Part shown: piece after piece, positions 26,268 to 35,327 of the stretch | Layout: each line of letters begins with the position of its first letter | Position numbering within the stretch: the first letter of the stretch is position 1 | Translations under genes and position numbers: made by a program | Notes under the pieces: model-generated | Database searches by the model: none | Seen by the model: only the letters and a program-made list of their open reading frames with translations | What the model was told of the DNA's origin: nothing | Source: Desulfonatronovibrio magnus | Lineage (GTDB): Bacteria; Desulfobacterota; Desulfovibrionia; Desulfovibrionales; Desulfonatronovibrionaceae | Length of the DNA: 64,000 nt | Assembly: GCF_000934755.1 (NCBI RefSeq) | Contig: NZ_JYNP01000015.1 | Span: 1 to 64,000, forward strand | Reading direction: 5' to 3'

Positions 26268-27248
26268 TCATACCAGAGAAACCATGCCCTTTTTCACAAT
26301 CTTGAGATGCTTGTATGCTCTGGGGGTGACAACCCTGCCCCTTGGGGTTCTTTTTAAAAATCCGCATTGAATCAGATATGGTTCATAAATTTCTTCGATT
26401 GTACGCACCTCTTCTGAACAGGCCACTGCCAGAGTCTTAACTCCCACCGGACCTCCGGAAAACTGCTTGATGATACAGCTAAGTATATTGCGATCCATAT
26501 GATCTAACCCATAGGCATCAACATCCATCCTATCAAGAGCCGCAGAAGCTGTTTTGGCGTCAATTTTTTCCTGACCATCCATTTGAGCAAAGTCACGCAC
26601 CCTGCGCAGCAGCCTGTTGGCGATGCGCGGGGTGCCACGTGCCCTTTTCCCAATCTCCAAAGCACCATCATCTGTTATTTTGACCTTGAATACCCCGGAT
26701 GATCGCTTGACAATTAAAGCCAGTTCCTGGGGTGAATAAAACTCCAAGCGACATATGACCCCAAATCGATCTCGCAAGGGGGATGTGAGTAAACCAAGTC
26801 TGGTTGTTGCTCCCACTAATGTGAACGCCTCCAGTTCGATCTTTACTGTTCTTGCTCCAGGCCCCTGGCCTATGATTAGATCTAAGTTAAAATCTTCCAT
26901 GGCCGGATAGAGAATCTCTTCCACACTTGCTGGCATTCTGTGTATTTCATCAATAAACAGCAGATCATTCTTGTTCAGGTTGGTCAGTATGGCTGCCAGG
27001 TCAGCGCTTCTCTCCAGCACAGGCCCGGAAGTGGAAACAATATTCACACCAAGTTCCGAGGCCATTATCTGGGCCATGGTGGTTTTGCCCAGACCTGGAT
27101 TACCATATAACAAAGAGTGATCAAGATGCTGCCCTCTGCTTTTGGCAGCATCAAGATAAACCCGCAGATTAGCGCGCAAATCGTCCTGACCGATAAACTG
27201 GTCTAAAGTTTGTGGTCTGATATGGTCATCGGTTATTGTACTTGACAT
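26268..27248 (-). CDS. ruvB: Holliday junction branch-migration ATPase RuvB
   Basis: 326 residues. Walker [15 protein letters not shown] (from about residue 50), Walker [10 protein letters not shown] and sensor motif [17 protein letters not shown] are present, followed by a C-terminal winged helix ending [19 protein letters not shown]. RuvB hexamers drive branch migration with RuvA. ATG 27248 is used; the longer frame from 27278 runs into repeat DNA. It is separated from ruvA by 424 bp of repeats, unlike the tight ruvCAB clusters of many relatives. Confidence 0.96.
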   Translation of the reverse strand: MSSTITDDHIRPQTLDQFIGQDDLRANLRVYLDAAKSRGQHLDHSLLYGNPGLGKTTMAQIMASELGVNIVSTSGPVLERSADLAAILTNLNKNDLLFIDEIHRMPASVEEILYPAMEDFNLDLIIGQGPGARTVKIELEAFTLVGATTRLGLLTSPLRDRFGVICRLEFYSPQELALIVKRSSGVFKVKITDDGALEIGKRARGTPRIANRLLRRVRDFAQMDGQEKIDAKTASAALDRMDVDAYGLDHMDRNILSCIIKQFSGGPVGVKTLAVACSEEVRTIEEIYEPYLIQCGFLKRTPRGRVVTPRAYKHLKIVKKGMVSLV

Positions 27249-27254
27249 AAAATA

Positions 27255-27545
27255 TGCTAATGCAGGCTGTACCCACAACCCAAAAAAAAGATAGTTTCAC
27301 CGCCCGTTCGAAGACTCACTCAAGACGCAAAGGGCGCAAAAGAAGAAAGAAGTTTTTTCACTTGCCGGGGAACCCAGTTAAACCCGTCTGCGACGGAGAC
27401 TACGTCTGTTTAACAAGGCATGCGGCAAATGAAAAGGCAGCCTTTTTGAAAACCGATGCCCGGTTTACCCTCTCGTTCCCAGGCTCCAGCCTAAGGACGC
27501 TTTATTCTTGCGGCTCCAGCCGCTTCTTCAAAATGACAGTCTGTT
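27255..27545 (+). repeat. Dispersed intergenic element, family B, copy 1
   Basis: GCAGGCTGTACCCACAACCC, CCGCCCGTTCGAAGACTCAC, GACGCAAAGGGCGCAAA, AGAAGTTTTTTCACTTGCCG, AACCCAGTTAAACCCGTC and GTTTAACAAGGCATGCGGC match the reverse complement of 39700-39975 and, in part, 63440-63630. Its right end joins a GGCTCCAGCC palindrome block (27477-27530). No gene is seen in it. Confidence 0.75.
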
Positions 27546-27567
27546 GAATTAAACTGGTAACAGTTTA

Positions 27568-27660
27568 ACCCCCTTCAACCTTCCCCCTTCAACCTTCCCC
27601 CTTCCCCCTTCAGCCTTCAGCCTTCCCCCTTCAGCCTTCAGCCTTCAGCCTTCAGCCTTA
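27568..27660. repeat. CTTCAGC/CTTCCCC heptanucleotide array
   Basis: Reverse-complement form of the GGCTGAA array with unit variants TTCAACC, TTCCCCC and TTCAGCC, about 13 units. It ends directly at the 3' end of ruvA. Confidence 0.85.
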
Positions 27661-27672
27661 AAGCTTAACACC

Positions 27673-28275
27673 TCATTCTTGAGCCTTTTTTTTAAGCACT
27701 GCCCTGATAGCCGCACTGACGTCAAGATCGGGTTCATTTTCCAGAACAGCCTCAACAATATGTGTAATCTCGCCTGTAGTGTATCCAAGACTTACAAGAC
27801 CGGCCAGGACATCCTGGCGAACCGATCCTTTGTATACAGGGGCTTTGGGTGCAGCTTGATCAGCTGCAACAAAGTTTAGCTTGTCCTTGAGGTCAATTAA
27901 AATTCTGCGCGCCGACTTTATTCCAATGCCCGGAACCTGAGCCAGCATCCTTTCATCTTCAGAGGCGATAACAGTCTTCAGCCTGTCCGGAGAGTAGATG
28001 CTCAGAATGGCCAGGGCTGTCTTGGGGCCAAGCTTGGGTGTATTCAACAGCACATTGAAGGTTGTTCTCTCCTCCTCAGTTAAAAATCCATATAGATCAA
28101 ATGAATCTTCCCTGATAACGCTGCTGATGAAAAATTCTACTGACACTCCTCTGCCCGGCAATTCGCTCATGCCCTGGGAAGTCAGAAACACCTCATAACC
28201 AAGGCCGGATGATGTCAGGATTATACATGATTTTTCTCTGGTACTGAGTAAAGTACCCTGAATGTATGCGATCAT
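27673..28275 (-). CDS. ruvA: Holliday junction-binding protein RuvA
   Basis: 200 residues. The N-terminal OB fold (MIAYIQGTLLSTREKSCIIL), tandem helix-hairpin-helix motifs in LLNTPKLGPKTALAILS and LAQVPGIGIKSARRILIDLKDKL, and a C-terminal three-helix RuvB-binding domain (VLAGLVSLGYTTGEITHIVE) are complete. The start overlaps the ruvC stop by 4 bp (ATGA), showing translational coupling. Confidence 0.95.
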   Translation of the reverse strand: MIAYIQGTLLSTREKSCIILTSSGLGYEVFLTSQGMSELPGRGVSVEFFISSVIREDSFDLYGFLTEEERTTFNVLLNTPKLGPKTALAILSIYSPDRLKTVIASEDERMLAQVPGIGIKSARRILIDLKDKLNFVAADQAAPKAPVYKGSVRQDVLAGLVSLGYTTGEITHIVEAVLENEPDLDVSAAIRAVLKKKAQE

Positions 28276-28790
28276 TTCCAGCCTTTAAGCTTTGCCAGCC
28301 TGCGCTGATTAAGATGAGTGACAGCCACAGCCAGAGCATCACTGGCATCCCTGGCCCAGTTATTCCTGCTACCCAGCAGCCTGGATACCATAAAGGCGAC
28401 CTGCTCCTTATCTGCTCTGCCAACTCCTACTATGGATTTCTTGACCATAGTGGGCGTGTATGAGAACACCGGCAGATTCAGGTGAGCACATGCAACCACA
28501 GCAGCACCTCTCGCCTGTCCCAGTTTCAGGGCTGAAGAAGCATTCCTGGCAGTAAAAATCTCTTCTACAGCAGCCTCCTGGGGCCTGTAATCGCCGATTA
28601 CCTTGACAATATCATGAAAAATTTTGGCCAGTCTCAGGCTCATCTCCTCAAGTGTTTCAGTCCTGATGGTACCAGCCTGAACCAGTGAGAGTTTTCCAGA
28701 TTCATCATGTACTATACCATATCCAGTACAGCGCGATCCAGGATCAATGCCCAGAACAAGTTTTGACCTGTCTTTATCTTGAGAACCCAT
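28272..28790 (-). CDS. ruvC: Holliday junction resolvase RuvC
   Basis: 172 residues. Catalytic acidic residues are visible in VLGIDPGSRCTGYG (Asp near residue 16), AVEEIFTARNASSALKLGQARG (Glu) and ARDASDALAVAVTH (two Asp). RuvC cuts Holliday junctions processed by RuvAB. It lies 18 bp downstream of yebC and is coupled to ruvA, so yebC-ruvC-ruvA form one operon. Confidence 0.95.
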   Translation of the reverse strand: MGSQDKDRSKLVLGIDPGSRCTGYGIVHDESGKLSLVQAGTIRTETLEEMSLRLAKIFHDIVKVIGDYRPQEAAVEEIFTARNASSALKLGQARGAAVVACAHLNLPVFSYTPTMVKKSIVGVGRADKEQVAFMVSRLLGSRNNWARDASDALAVAVTHLNQRRLAKLKGWK

Positions 28791-28808
28791 AAAGGCAACA
28801 GGCCCGCC

Positions 28809-29558
28809 TTAGTCCTGCAGCTCTTTAAGAATTTCATCAGGCAGGTCAAAGTTGGAATATACGTTCTGTACATCATCATGATCGTCTAAGGCTTCATAAA
28901 GCTTGATAAGCTTATGACCGGTTTCTACGTCCACCTGAACAGTATTCTTGGGTACCATGGTCACCATGGCCTCAACATATTTCAGTCCTGCGTCATCATA
29001 AACCTTTTTTACATCAGCAAAATTCTCCGGAGCACAGCGCACCTGCCACACCTCACCGTCATCTATGATATCTTCAACACCGGCTTCAAGGCCGGCTTCA
29101 AAAATTTCTTCTTCACCATAAGTTTCTTTTTCAAAGGAAAGCACACCCATATTATCAAACATCCAGGCTACACAGCCTGACTCTCCCATGGAACCCCCGC
29201 TTTTACTCAAAAGATGGCGTATTTCAGCTACCGTCCGGTTCTTGTTATCCGTAGCTGCTTCTACGAGCATGGCTGCCCCGCCAGGACCATAACCCTCATA
29301 GAACACTTCATCAATGCTTTCCGAGGCCAGTTCTCCAGTGCCTTTCTTAATGGCGGTTTCAATTTTGTCCTTGGGGAGATTAACAGCTTTGGCAGCGTCT
29401 ATGGCAGATCGCAGTCGATTGTTGGCACCCGGATCTCCACCACCGGTTCTCGCTGCCAGAAAAATTTCTTTGGTCACCTTGGTGAATATTTTGCCCTTTT
29501 TGGCATCCTGTCTGCCCTTTCTATGCTGAATATTATGCCATTTACTATGTCCTGCCAT
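28809..29558 (-). CDS. yebC: YebC/PmpR family protein
   Basis: 249 residues, full length. Starts AGHSKWHNIQHRKGRQDAKKG, with later AVNLPKDKIETAIKKGTGE, YEGYGPGGAAMLVEAATDNKNRT and VAWMFD, all typical. The family includes DNA-binding regulators and, in recent work, factors that help ribosomes through proline stretches. First gene of the yebC-ruvC-ruvA unit; AGGAGG precedes the ATG at 29558. Confidence 0.95.
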   Translation of the reverse strand: MAGHSKWHNIQHRKGRQDAKKGKIFTKVTKEIFLAARTGGGDPGANNRLRSAIDAAKAVNLPKDKIETAIKKGTGELASESIDEVFYEGYGPGGAAMLVEAATDNKNRTVAEIRHLLSKSGGSMGESGCVAWMFDNMGVLSFEKETYGEEEIFEAGLEAGVEDIIDDGEVWQVRCAPENFADVKKVYDDAGLKYVEAMVTMVPKNTVQVDVETGHKLIKLYEALDDHDDVQNVYSNFDLPDEILKELQD

Positions 29559-29653
29559 GCATTCCTCCTTGAATCATATAGATAACTACAATTTTACTTA
29601 AACTATTTCAGGCGCTTAGCGTTTTCAATTTTTTTCAATTATTTATTTATGAT

Positions 29654-29972
29654 CTGGACAGTCAAAAATTATATTGCAACACTCTGGATTTACTGGTCTT
29701 CTTCAGGTCTAAAGCTATCCAGACACCCGTAAAGCATAACCACCCGAAATCATATGTATTTTTTTCATATACTAATAACTTGAGAGTTAAAAGTTATCAG
29801 TTAATTGTTATTAGTTTAAGAAAAAAACATTATGATTTCAAATGGTTAGGCTTTGAAAACGACTGGATATCTAAAGCTTGTAAAATGGCAATAAATCCAA
29901 GGGGTTGCACAAGAACTTTTGACTGTCCAGTAATAACAATTAACTGATAACTGTTAACAGTCAAGTTGCTAC
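29654..29972. repeat. Family C element pair forming a long inverted repeat
   Basis: Two copies of a roughly 150-bp element lie head to head. The left copy starts CTGGACAGTCAAAAATTAT at 29654 and runs to about 29815; the right copy is reversed and ends ACTTTTGACTGTCCAGTAAT near 29935. The centre holds 7-bp GTTANNN units (AGTTAAA, AGTTATC, AGTTAAT). A further reversed heptad block (ATAACAATTAACTGATAAC) follows. A single full copy is at 48158-48309. The whole 29559-30002 gap is this structure; no gene is seen. Confidence 0.75.
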
Positions 29973-30002
29973 AGTCCCCGTGCCTCAGCCTGGAAGCACA
30001 TT

Positions 30003-30590
30003 TCATATAAGCTCCAAGCCTACCAAGAAAACTTCCTTACTTTCCATCCTGGAGCTTTTGGGCTTAAAATGTTTAACCTTATTAAAGCTGGAGCGCATTT
30101 CTTTCTGTAACTCCTGAATATCAGGTCCCTCCAGAATTTTGGTAATAAATGATCCACTCTGGCCAAGATGTTGTCTCGCTGCGTAAAGGGATTCCATAGC
30201 CAGATTGAATGACCTGGCCTGATCTGTAAATTTTATGCCCGTAGTTCTGGGTGCCATATCACTCATTACCAGATCATACGGCGCATGGTCAGCAATGATT
30301 CTGGCGGCTTCAGCTTGGGGATCAAAAACATCTCCCTGGATAAATACAACATACCCTGGAAAAGACACGTCCGTATTCTGCAGGTCTACAGCTACAACAA
30401 GGCCCTTATCCTGCACCTTTTGAGCAGCATACAATGTCCATGAACCTGGTGCTGCTCCAAGATCCAGAACTTTAAGTCCAGGGGAAAAAAGATGGAATTT
30501 TTTGTCCATTTCTTTAAGTTTGTACACTGACCTGGCAGGATAATTTTCCTTCCTGGCCTTTTTAAAGTATTGATCCTGATATTTTTTCAT
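30003..30590 (-). CDS. rlmE: 23S rRNA 2'-O-methyltransferase RlmE (FtsJ/RrmJ)
   Basis: 195 residues, the normal length from ATG 30590. A longer frame upstream would add 34 unrelated residues and overlap the divergent neighbour. The N-terminal DQYFKKARKENYPARSVYKLKEMDKKF contains the first catalytic Lys; the SAM loop is VLDLGAAPGSWTLYAAQKV, then LVMSDMAPRTTG (Asp), FITKILEG (Lys) and a Glu near the C terminus (SRMESKEVFLVGL) complete the K-D-K-E set. It methylates U2552 of 23S rRNA in homologues. Confidence 0.93.
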   Translation of the reverse strand: MKKYQDQYFKKARKENYPARSVYKLKEMDKKFHLFSPGLKVLDLGAAPGSWTLYAAQKVQDKGLVVAVDLQNTDVSFPGYVVFIQGDVFDPQAEAARIIADHAPYDLVMSDMAPRTTGIKFTDQARSFNLAMESLYAARQHLGQSGSFITKILEGPDIQELQKEMRSSFNKVKHFKPKSSRMESKEVFLVGLELI

Positions 30591-30641
30591 GTCATTAAAG
30601 CCCTTGAGTAAGCAAACAACGGAAATCACCAATACACTATT

Positions 30642-32177
30642 ATGCCTGACCGACCAGCAACTGTAAAGATAAAAACAGAGATCGGAATCCATAGAAGCGT
30701 CAGTTCCGCTCCTGGCAACTTCAAAACCCTCTCTAAAGGCAGTGTACCCCTGTATCTTGGTCTTGGGCCCGAACCTGCCACTGTTTTATCCAAAAATTTT
30801 GAGCAAAAAGGCTACTATCTGGAGTGTCCTGAATTTATTGCAGCAATGCCTGAGGGCTGGACAGAACAAATACCTTCATGGCTCATCCGCCTGCAACCCG
30901 GCGAGCTTTCCTCGTTACCCCTGAACCATCTGAAAGTAATTCTCTACACACCCGGTTTAAAATGCTTTCCATGGTTCTGGACTAATATTCTGGCTGAAAT
31001 CAGGACAGCCGCAAACAAATCCAAATCCGTCAATCCCGCTCCTGGCAAGGTCATCCTGTTTGGAGAAAAGCAATCGCTTCTCATTCCTGAACTTTATTGG
31101 GAACTGGGCAGCATGGGTTTTGAGCCTGTACTTCTGCCTTCCGCTGTTTCTCCTGAGAATTTAAACATATTTCTTAGCCAGACCGAACCAGCTTTTGCAC
31201 TGAGTGTCAATCTGCAGGGTATGGATTCATATGGTGAAAACTTTGCCCTTTTAGACAGACATAGTATTCCCATGGCCATCTGGATGGTAGACAATCCCTT
31301 TCACCTGCTCACCAGGATCAGAGGCAGCTATTGGACCAGAGCCCATATTTTCGTTACTGACAAGTGGTTTATCCCACCGCTTCAAGATTTGGGAGCAAAG
31401 CACACCTGCCATTTGCCTCTCGCGGCTGCACCAGGATTCTATATGTCCAAAAGACCAGCAGTAACAGATCTCAATCAACAGATTGTGTTTGTGGGCAGAA
31501 GCTCGTTTCCTGAACACGATTCTTTTTTTTCTGCAGTGCAAAGAAATCCTGAGCTTGAAAATATCGCGAGAGACATCATGCTCAAGGGGCAACGTCCTGA
31601 CTTTGCCTGGTGGAATGATAAGTTAAATGCACCCTGCTGGCCCGGCAATCTTATCAGACAAACCGGCCTGGGTGCTTCGCAAAGCGGACTGCACTGGAAA
31701 AAAGTCTGCCTTGATATGCTGGCCAGGCACTATCCCCTGACCGTGTTTGGAGATAAGGGATGGCAAGACATTGTTTCTAACAGAATCCATTTAAGGGGCG
31801 AGGTTGATTACTACGGGCCATTGTCGGCCATATACTCTTCTGCGCGCTGCGTCCTTAACCTGACTAACATGATCATGCCAGGAGGATTGACCCAGCGCCA
31901 TTTTGATGTCTGGGCAGCTGGAGGAACGCTTCTGACGGACAAAACACCAGGTCTTGATATTTTTCCACAAGGCCTGGCATCTGAAATAAGCTTTTCCACA
32001 ATTGATGAAATGTTAAGCAAGATGAAGAGGACATATAACGATGAGAAATACCGAGCACAACTCGGACGGAAATTTTACCGCATCATCAGAGCAGAACATA
32101 CTTACGCCAACAGGATTGCTACTGTACTGAAACACCTTGACATCCAGTGTGCTTCATCCAGTCTGCAAACAAAATGA
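30642..32177 (+). CDS. CgeB-type glycosyltransferase
   Basis: 511 residues. The C-terminal half matches the CgeB/Glyco_trans_1_2 pattern: GEVDYYGPLSAIYSSARCVLNLT, then MIMPGGLTQRHFDVWAAGGTLLTDKTPGL and ending in a helical tail. The middle contains IPMAIWMVDNPFHLLTR, also typical of this family, and the N-terminal third is a divergent Rossmann-like region. In Desulfovibrio-like bacteria such genes are often linked to surface or flagellin glycosylation; the acceptor here is unknown. The end overlaps the start of the next gene (ATGA). The start at 30642 is uncertain because its 5' end approaches the divergent rlmE gene with no strong ribosome-binding site. Confidence 0.82.
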   Translation: MPDRPATVKIKTEIGIHRSVSSAPGNFKTLSKGSVPLYLGLGPEPATVLSKNFEQKGYYLECPEFIAAMPEGWTEQIPSWLIRLQPGELSSLPLNHLKVILYTPGLKCFPWFWTNILAEIRTAANKSKSVNPAPGKVILFGEKQSLLIPELYWELGSMGFEPVLLPSAVSPENLNIFLSQTEPAFALSVNLQGMDSYGENFALLDRHSIPMAIWMVDNPFHLLTRIRGSYWTRAHIFVTDKWFIPPLQDLGAKHTCHLPLAAAPGFYMSKRPAVTDLNQQIVFVGRSSFPEHDSFFSAVQRNPELENIARDIMLKGQRPDFAWWNDKLNAPCWPGNLIRQTGLGASQSGLHWKKVCLDMLARHYPLTVFGDKGWQDIVSNRIHLRGEVDYYGPLSAIYSSARCVLNLTNMIMPGGLTQRHFDVWAAGGTLLTDKTPGLDIFPQGLASEISFSTIDEMLSKMKRTYNDEKYRAQLGRKFYRIIRAEHTYANRIATVLKHLDIQCASSSLQTK

Positions 32178-32950
32178 TAGCTCCAATGAAAAACAAATCA
32201 GTCCATTCCCCCACTTCCAAGTCTTCTTCATCTCGACTGTCTCCAGCAGCCCTGATTAAAGGGTTTCTCATATTTTGTGCAGGCCTTTTGCTGGGGCTGA
32301 CCTTGTTTTTTCCAAAACACATTATCTGGGAAAATCTTTTCAATCGCCTGCACGTTCAAGAGCTAAACATTATCAGCAGTTACAATCTGGATGAAGCCGG
32401 ACTCTTCTCTGCAAGGCTTTTGGATGTCAGACTCAATATAGCAGGAGAAAAGTTTGTCCTTCCCAGGGTCAGCTTAAGCCTGGGTTTCTCTCCTCTTGCA
32501 AACATCACCGTAGATTCCGGCCCGGAACTTCAAATAGCATTAAAGCGCGGTCCTGTTATCAAATCCACAGGAGCAATAAATCTTGCAACAATTTTTATTG
32601 ACCGGGAGTTAAGTGGCCATGTATGGTTTGATATTGACATGCTGGTGTCAAAAGAAACGTGGCTGCCTGTTCAAGGCAGTATCAGCGCGGGTAGCAAGCA
32701 GGGTATTAATATAGACAGTGATCCTGTGCTTACAAGTTTTGATCTCGATGCAAAACTGCATGAAGCACGTTTGGAAATAGCAAAGCTTGAAGGCACTGGA
32801 CCCGTTGATTTTTCCCTGGCCGGCAATGTTGCCCTCAACTATGACAATCTACAGGCTTCAGTTTATCTGGTCCAGGGCAGCTATACTCTGGCTGGACAAA
32901 CTACCCCGTTTCGTCAGCAGGGCAGGCTTTCTGAGTTTTTGATGCAATAA
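32174..32950 (+). CDS. Single-pass, beta-rich envelope protein, GspN/AsmA-like
   Basis: About 258 residues. A serine-rich cytoplasmic start is followed by one transmembrane helix (ALIKGFLIFCAGLLLGLTLFF, about residues 25-45). The remainder is long alternating beta-type sequence (LDVRLNIAGEKFVLPRVSLSLGF, GAINLATIFIDRELSGHVWFDI, VDFSLAGNVALNYD). This layout fits type II secretion GspN-like proteins and short AsmA-like periplasmic proteins; I cannot decide. Its start overlaps the glycosyltransferase stop (ATGA), so it is translated with it. Confidence 0.6.
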   Translation: MIAPMKNKSVHSPTSKSSSSRLSPAALIKGFLIFCAGLLLGLTLFFPKHIIWENLFNRLHVQELNIISSYNLDEAGLFSARLLDVRLNIAGEKFVLPRVSLSLGFSPLANITVDSGPELQIALKRGPVIKSTGAINLATIFIDRELSGHVWFDIDMLVSKETWLPVQGSISAGSKQGINIDSDPVLTSFDLDAKLHEARLEIAKLEGTGPVDFSLAGNVALNYDNLQASVYLVQGSYTLAGQTTPFRQQGRLSEFLMQ

Positions 32951-33038
32951 ATAAAGCTGCAAAATAATCAGGATATAGAAAAAGGTGGTTTACCTGGAAA
33001 TCCTGAAACCCTACTGAGATAATTTCAATGGAGTTGTT

Positions 33039-33443
33039 ATGAAAGCACTTATTGTTGAAGACGATTTAACCAGTAGAATGCTGCTGGAAAAAATTCTTTC
33101 CCCCTTTTTTCAGTGCCATAGCGTGGAAAACGGACTGGAAGCAGTCAACATTTTTCGCGAGGCCCATGAAAACCAGGCACCCTATGACCTGTTAGCGTTA
33201 GATATCATGATGCCCATCATGGATGGACACAGCGCTCTAATGGCCATCCGTGAGATTGAAAGCAAACTCCAGGTGCCTCCTGGTCAAGAAATCAAAGTTG
33301 TCATGACCACATCCCTGTCTGACTCCAAAAGTATCACTGAAGCCTTCTCAAGTGGCCAGGCTGATGGTTACATTACCAAACCCTTTTCTAAAAATAAGGT
33401 ACTGGAGGTTCTTCAGGACCTGCACCTTCTGGAGTTGCCCTGA
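33039..33443 (+). CDS. Stand-alone CheY-like receiver
   Basis: 134 residues, receiver domain only. ALIVEDD supplies the acidic pair, LLALDIMMPIMDG the phospho-acceptor Asp (about residue 54), VVMTTSLSDSK the Thr/Ser switch position and YITKPFS the conserved Lys. It has no output domain, so it probably works by phosphotransfer or protein contact. It lies about 100 bp before the kinase-like gene, suggesting a pair. Confidence 0.9.
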   Translation: MKALIVEDDLTSRMLLEKILSPFFQCHSVENGLEAVNIFREAHENQAPYDLLALDIMMPIMDGHSALMAIREIESKLQVPPGQEIKVVMTTSLSDSKSITEAFSSGQADGYITKPFSKNKVLEVLQDLHLLELP

Positions 33444-33451
33444 ACCAGCAT

Positions 33452-33484
33452 CCAGCAGGGACGAAACTTTTTCGCCCCTGCCGG
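33452..33484 (+). other. Imperfect hairpin between receiver and kinase-like genes
   Basis: CCAGCAGGGACGAAA and TTTCGCCCCTGCCGG form a 15-bp stem with two mismatches and a 3-base loop, just after the receiver stop codon. No U-tract follows, so it looks more like an attenuator or processing site than a terminator. Confidence 0.35.
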
Positions 33485-33539
33485 ATAAGGACAATCCGAT
33501 GTAGTTCAGATATCTGTCTACTCCAGCGAGCTTGATATT

Positions 33540-35072
33540 ATGAAAAACTCTGCTATTTATGACTTTTCTCACGGCCAGCAGGATTTAGTGCTGACAAATC
33601 TTTTTGACAGAACCTATGAAGCTGTTGCCATCCTTCATAATTCAAAAATTGTCTACTGCAATAATTATTTCAGCAAAGTGCTGGGCCACTCCCAGATCGA
33701 ACTGACATTTAGAAAACTTGACGATTTTGTTCACCCTGACGATCTTGCTGAATTTCAGAAAACTCTGAACAGACATCATTCAGGACAAGGACTCAAAACC
33801 CGTTTATCCTTCAGAGCATTTTCCTTGTCTGGAGCATCAATCTGGCTCGATTCATCCTGTGTGCCTGTTCTCTGGAACGGTCAGGCAGCATGCCTGTATT
33901 TCTTTCACGATGTAAGCTCACAGAAAAGAACAGAAAGCATGCTTGATTCATCCATTATTCAGCGCAAAAAGGATCAGGCATCTCTTGTTCTCAAGGAATC
34001 TCGATATAAAAATCTTTTAGGTGCCCTGCCTGACATCATATTCCTGCTGGATGATAATGGTAAATTTATTGATTTTTTCGGCAAGGAACACCCATTAATC
34101 GCTGAGCAGGCTTTTTTTCTGGGCCGAACAGTCCACCAGGTTTTACCCACTGAAATCGCTGAAATTGCCATGACGCAAATTGAAACCATCTCTATCACAG
34201 GAGCAACACCACCTTTTTTTTACGAAATTCCTCTTGGAAATGAGTTAAAACACTATGAGAGCAGAATGGCCCCATGCGGTCCCAAACATTACCTGGCCAT
34301 TATTCGCGATATCACTGATATTAAAAATGCTGAAGAAGAGCTAATCACAGCGAGAGAAGAGGCAGAAAGCGCCAATAGGACCAAGTCTGAATTCCTTGTG
34401 GGTGTGCTGCAGCAAATGCAGTTAACCACACAGCAAACCTTGAACAGACTCGCAGCATTGGAAAAAGAAATTGTCGGCCCCGAGCAGGCCAGGCATGTGA
34501 CTTCTGCAATGATTACAGCCCAGAGCCTGGTTTCAGTGTTCAGCAATCTTCTTGACTTATCCCTGGCTGAATCAGGCATGCTGGAACTTGACGAAGCCAC
34601 CTTCACTTTCTCAGAAATTTACGACAATATTTACCATCAACTAAGAAATATCGCCCAAAAAAAGGATTTGATCATAGAGAGCTCTATTGATGAGTCCATC
34701 CCTGACCAACTTGTGGGAGATGCTGAACGTATCCAGCAGATTTTATACAATTTACTGCATAATGCTGTACATTTTACAGAAACAGGGTCTGTCAGTGTTG
34801 AAATATTTCCTGTTTTTGAGTCTGAAAACGGTATTGCCCATATCCTTTTCAGCATTACTGATACTGGCATCGGCATCTCTGAAGAGGTACAGTATGACCT
34901 CTTGAAGCCCTTCATGCTGTCTGAAAACTATCAGAATTCTGAAGGAGCAGGACTTGGGCTTTCTCTTGCGGCAAGCCTGGTGGAAGTTATGAATGGAAGC
35001 ATTTGCCTTGAAAGCAGCCCCGGAGTTGGCACGGCAGTCTATGTAATACTCCCGCTTAGAGAGGATTACTGA
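33540..35072 (+). CDS. PAS-PAS histidine-kinase-like protein lacking the phospho-accepting His
   Basis: 510 residues, cytoplasmic. Two PAS domains (about residues 20-130 and 155-270) are followed by a dimerisation region and an HATPase domain. The ATPase domain is intact: N box LLHNAVHFTETG, G1 SITDTGIGIS, G2 GAGLGLSLAASLVEVM. In the dimerisation helix, where related kinases have 'KSEFLANMSHEIRTPL', this protein has KSEFLVGVLQQMQLTTQ, so the His is replaced by Gln291. It is therefore unlikely to autophosphorylate in the normal way and may be an ATP-binding allosteric partner. Upstream is a stand-alone receiver. Confidence 0.88.
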   Translation: MKNSAIYDFSHGQQDLVLTNLFDRTYEAVAILHNSKIVYCNNYFSKVLGHSQIELTFRKLDDFVHPDDLAEFQKTLNRHHSGQGLKTRLSFRAFSLSGASIWLDSSCVPVLWNGQAACLYFFHDVSSQKRTESMLDSSIIQRKKDQASLVLKESRYKNLLGALPDIIFLLDDNGKFIDFFGKEHPLIAEQAFFLGRTVHQVLPTEIAEIAMTQIETISITGATPPFFYEIPLGNELKHYESRMAPCGPKHYLAIIRDITDIKNAEEELITAREEAESANRTKSEFLVGVLQQMQLTTQQTLNRLAALEKEIVGPEQARHVTSAMITAQSLVSVFSNLLDLSLAESGMLELDEATFTFSEIYDNIYHQLRNIAQKKDLIIESSIDESIPDQLVGDAERIQQILYNLLHNAVHFTETGSVSVEIFPVFESENGIAHILFSITDTGIGISEEVQYDLLKPFMLSENYQNSEGAGLGLSLAASLVEVMNGSICLESSPGVGTAVYVILPLREDY

Positions 35073-35154
35073 TTCCAAAGTTCCTTTGCATCGGGTAGAA
35101 TGGCATGAAATTTCGCGGTTTACTGATCATCAGCGTTATCTAATCCTGAATCTA

Positions 35155-35200
35155 AGTAACTTACTCCTGAAAGCCTGTCATAAAAAACAAGAAATTGACT
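35155..35200 (+). repeat. Short repeat 'CTCCTGAAA-CCTGTCATAAAAA'
   Basis: AGTAACTTACTCCTGAAAGC followed by CTGTCATAAAAAACAAGAAA. Close copies are at 39672-39707 and 40443-40480. All three lie just outside the ends of genes and adjoin longer repeats. Confidence 0.6.
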
Positions 35201-35327
35201 TTCTGGTTCATGTGGGGGGTTTGCAGCAACAGAAAACAAATCAGGATGCAGGTTCACCTGGCAACATGCTCAATAGTTTTGATAACGGAAGTTTTATCAG
35301 GTGCGCCTCTAAACTCGCACTCAGGGG

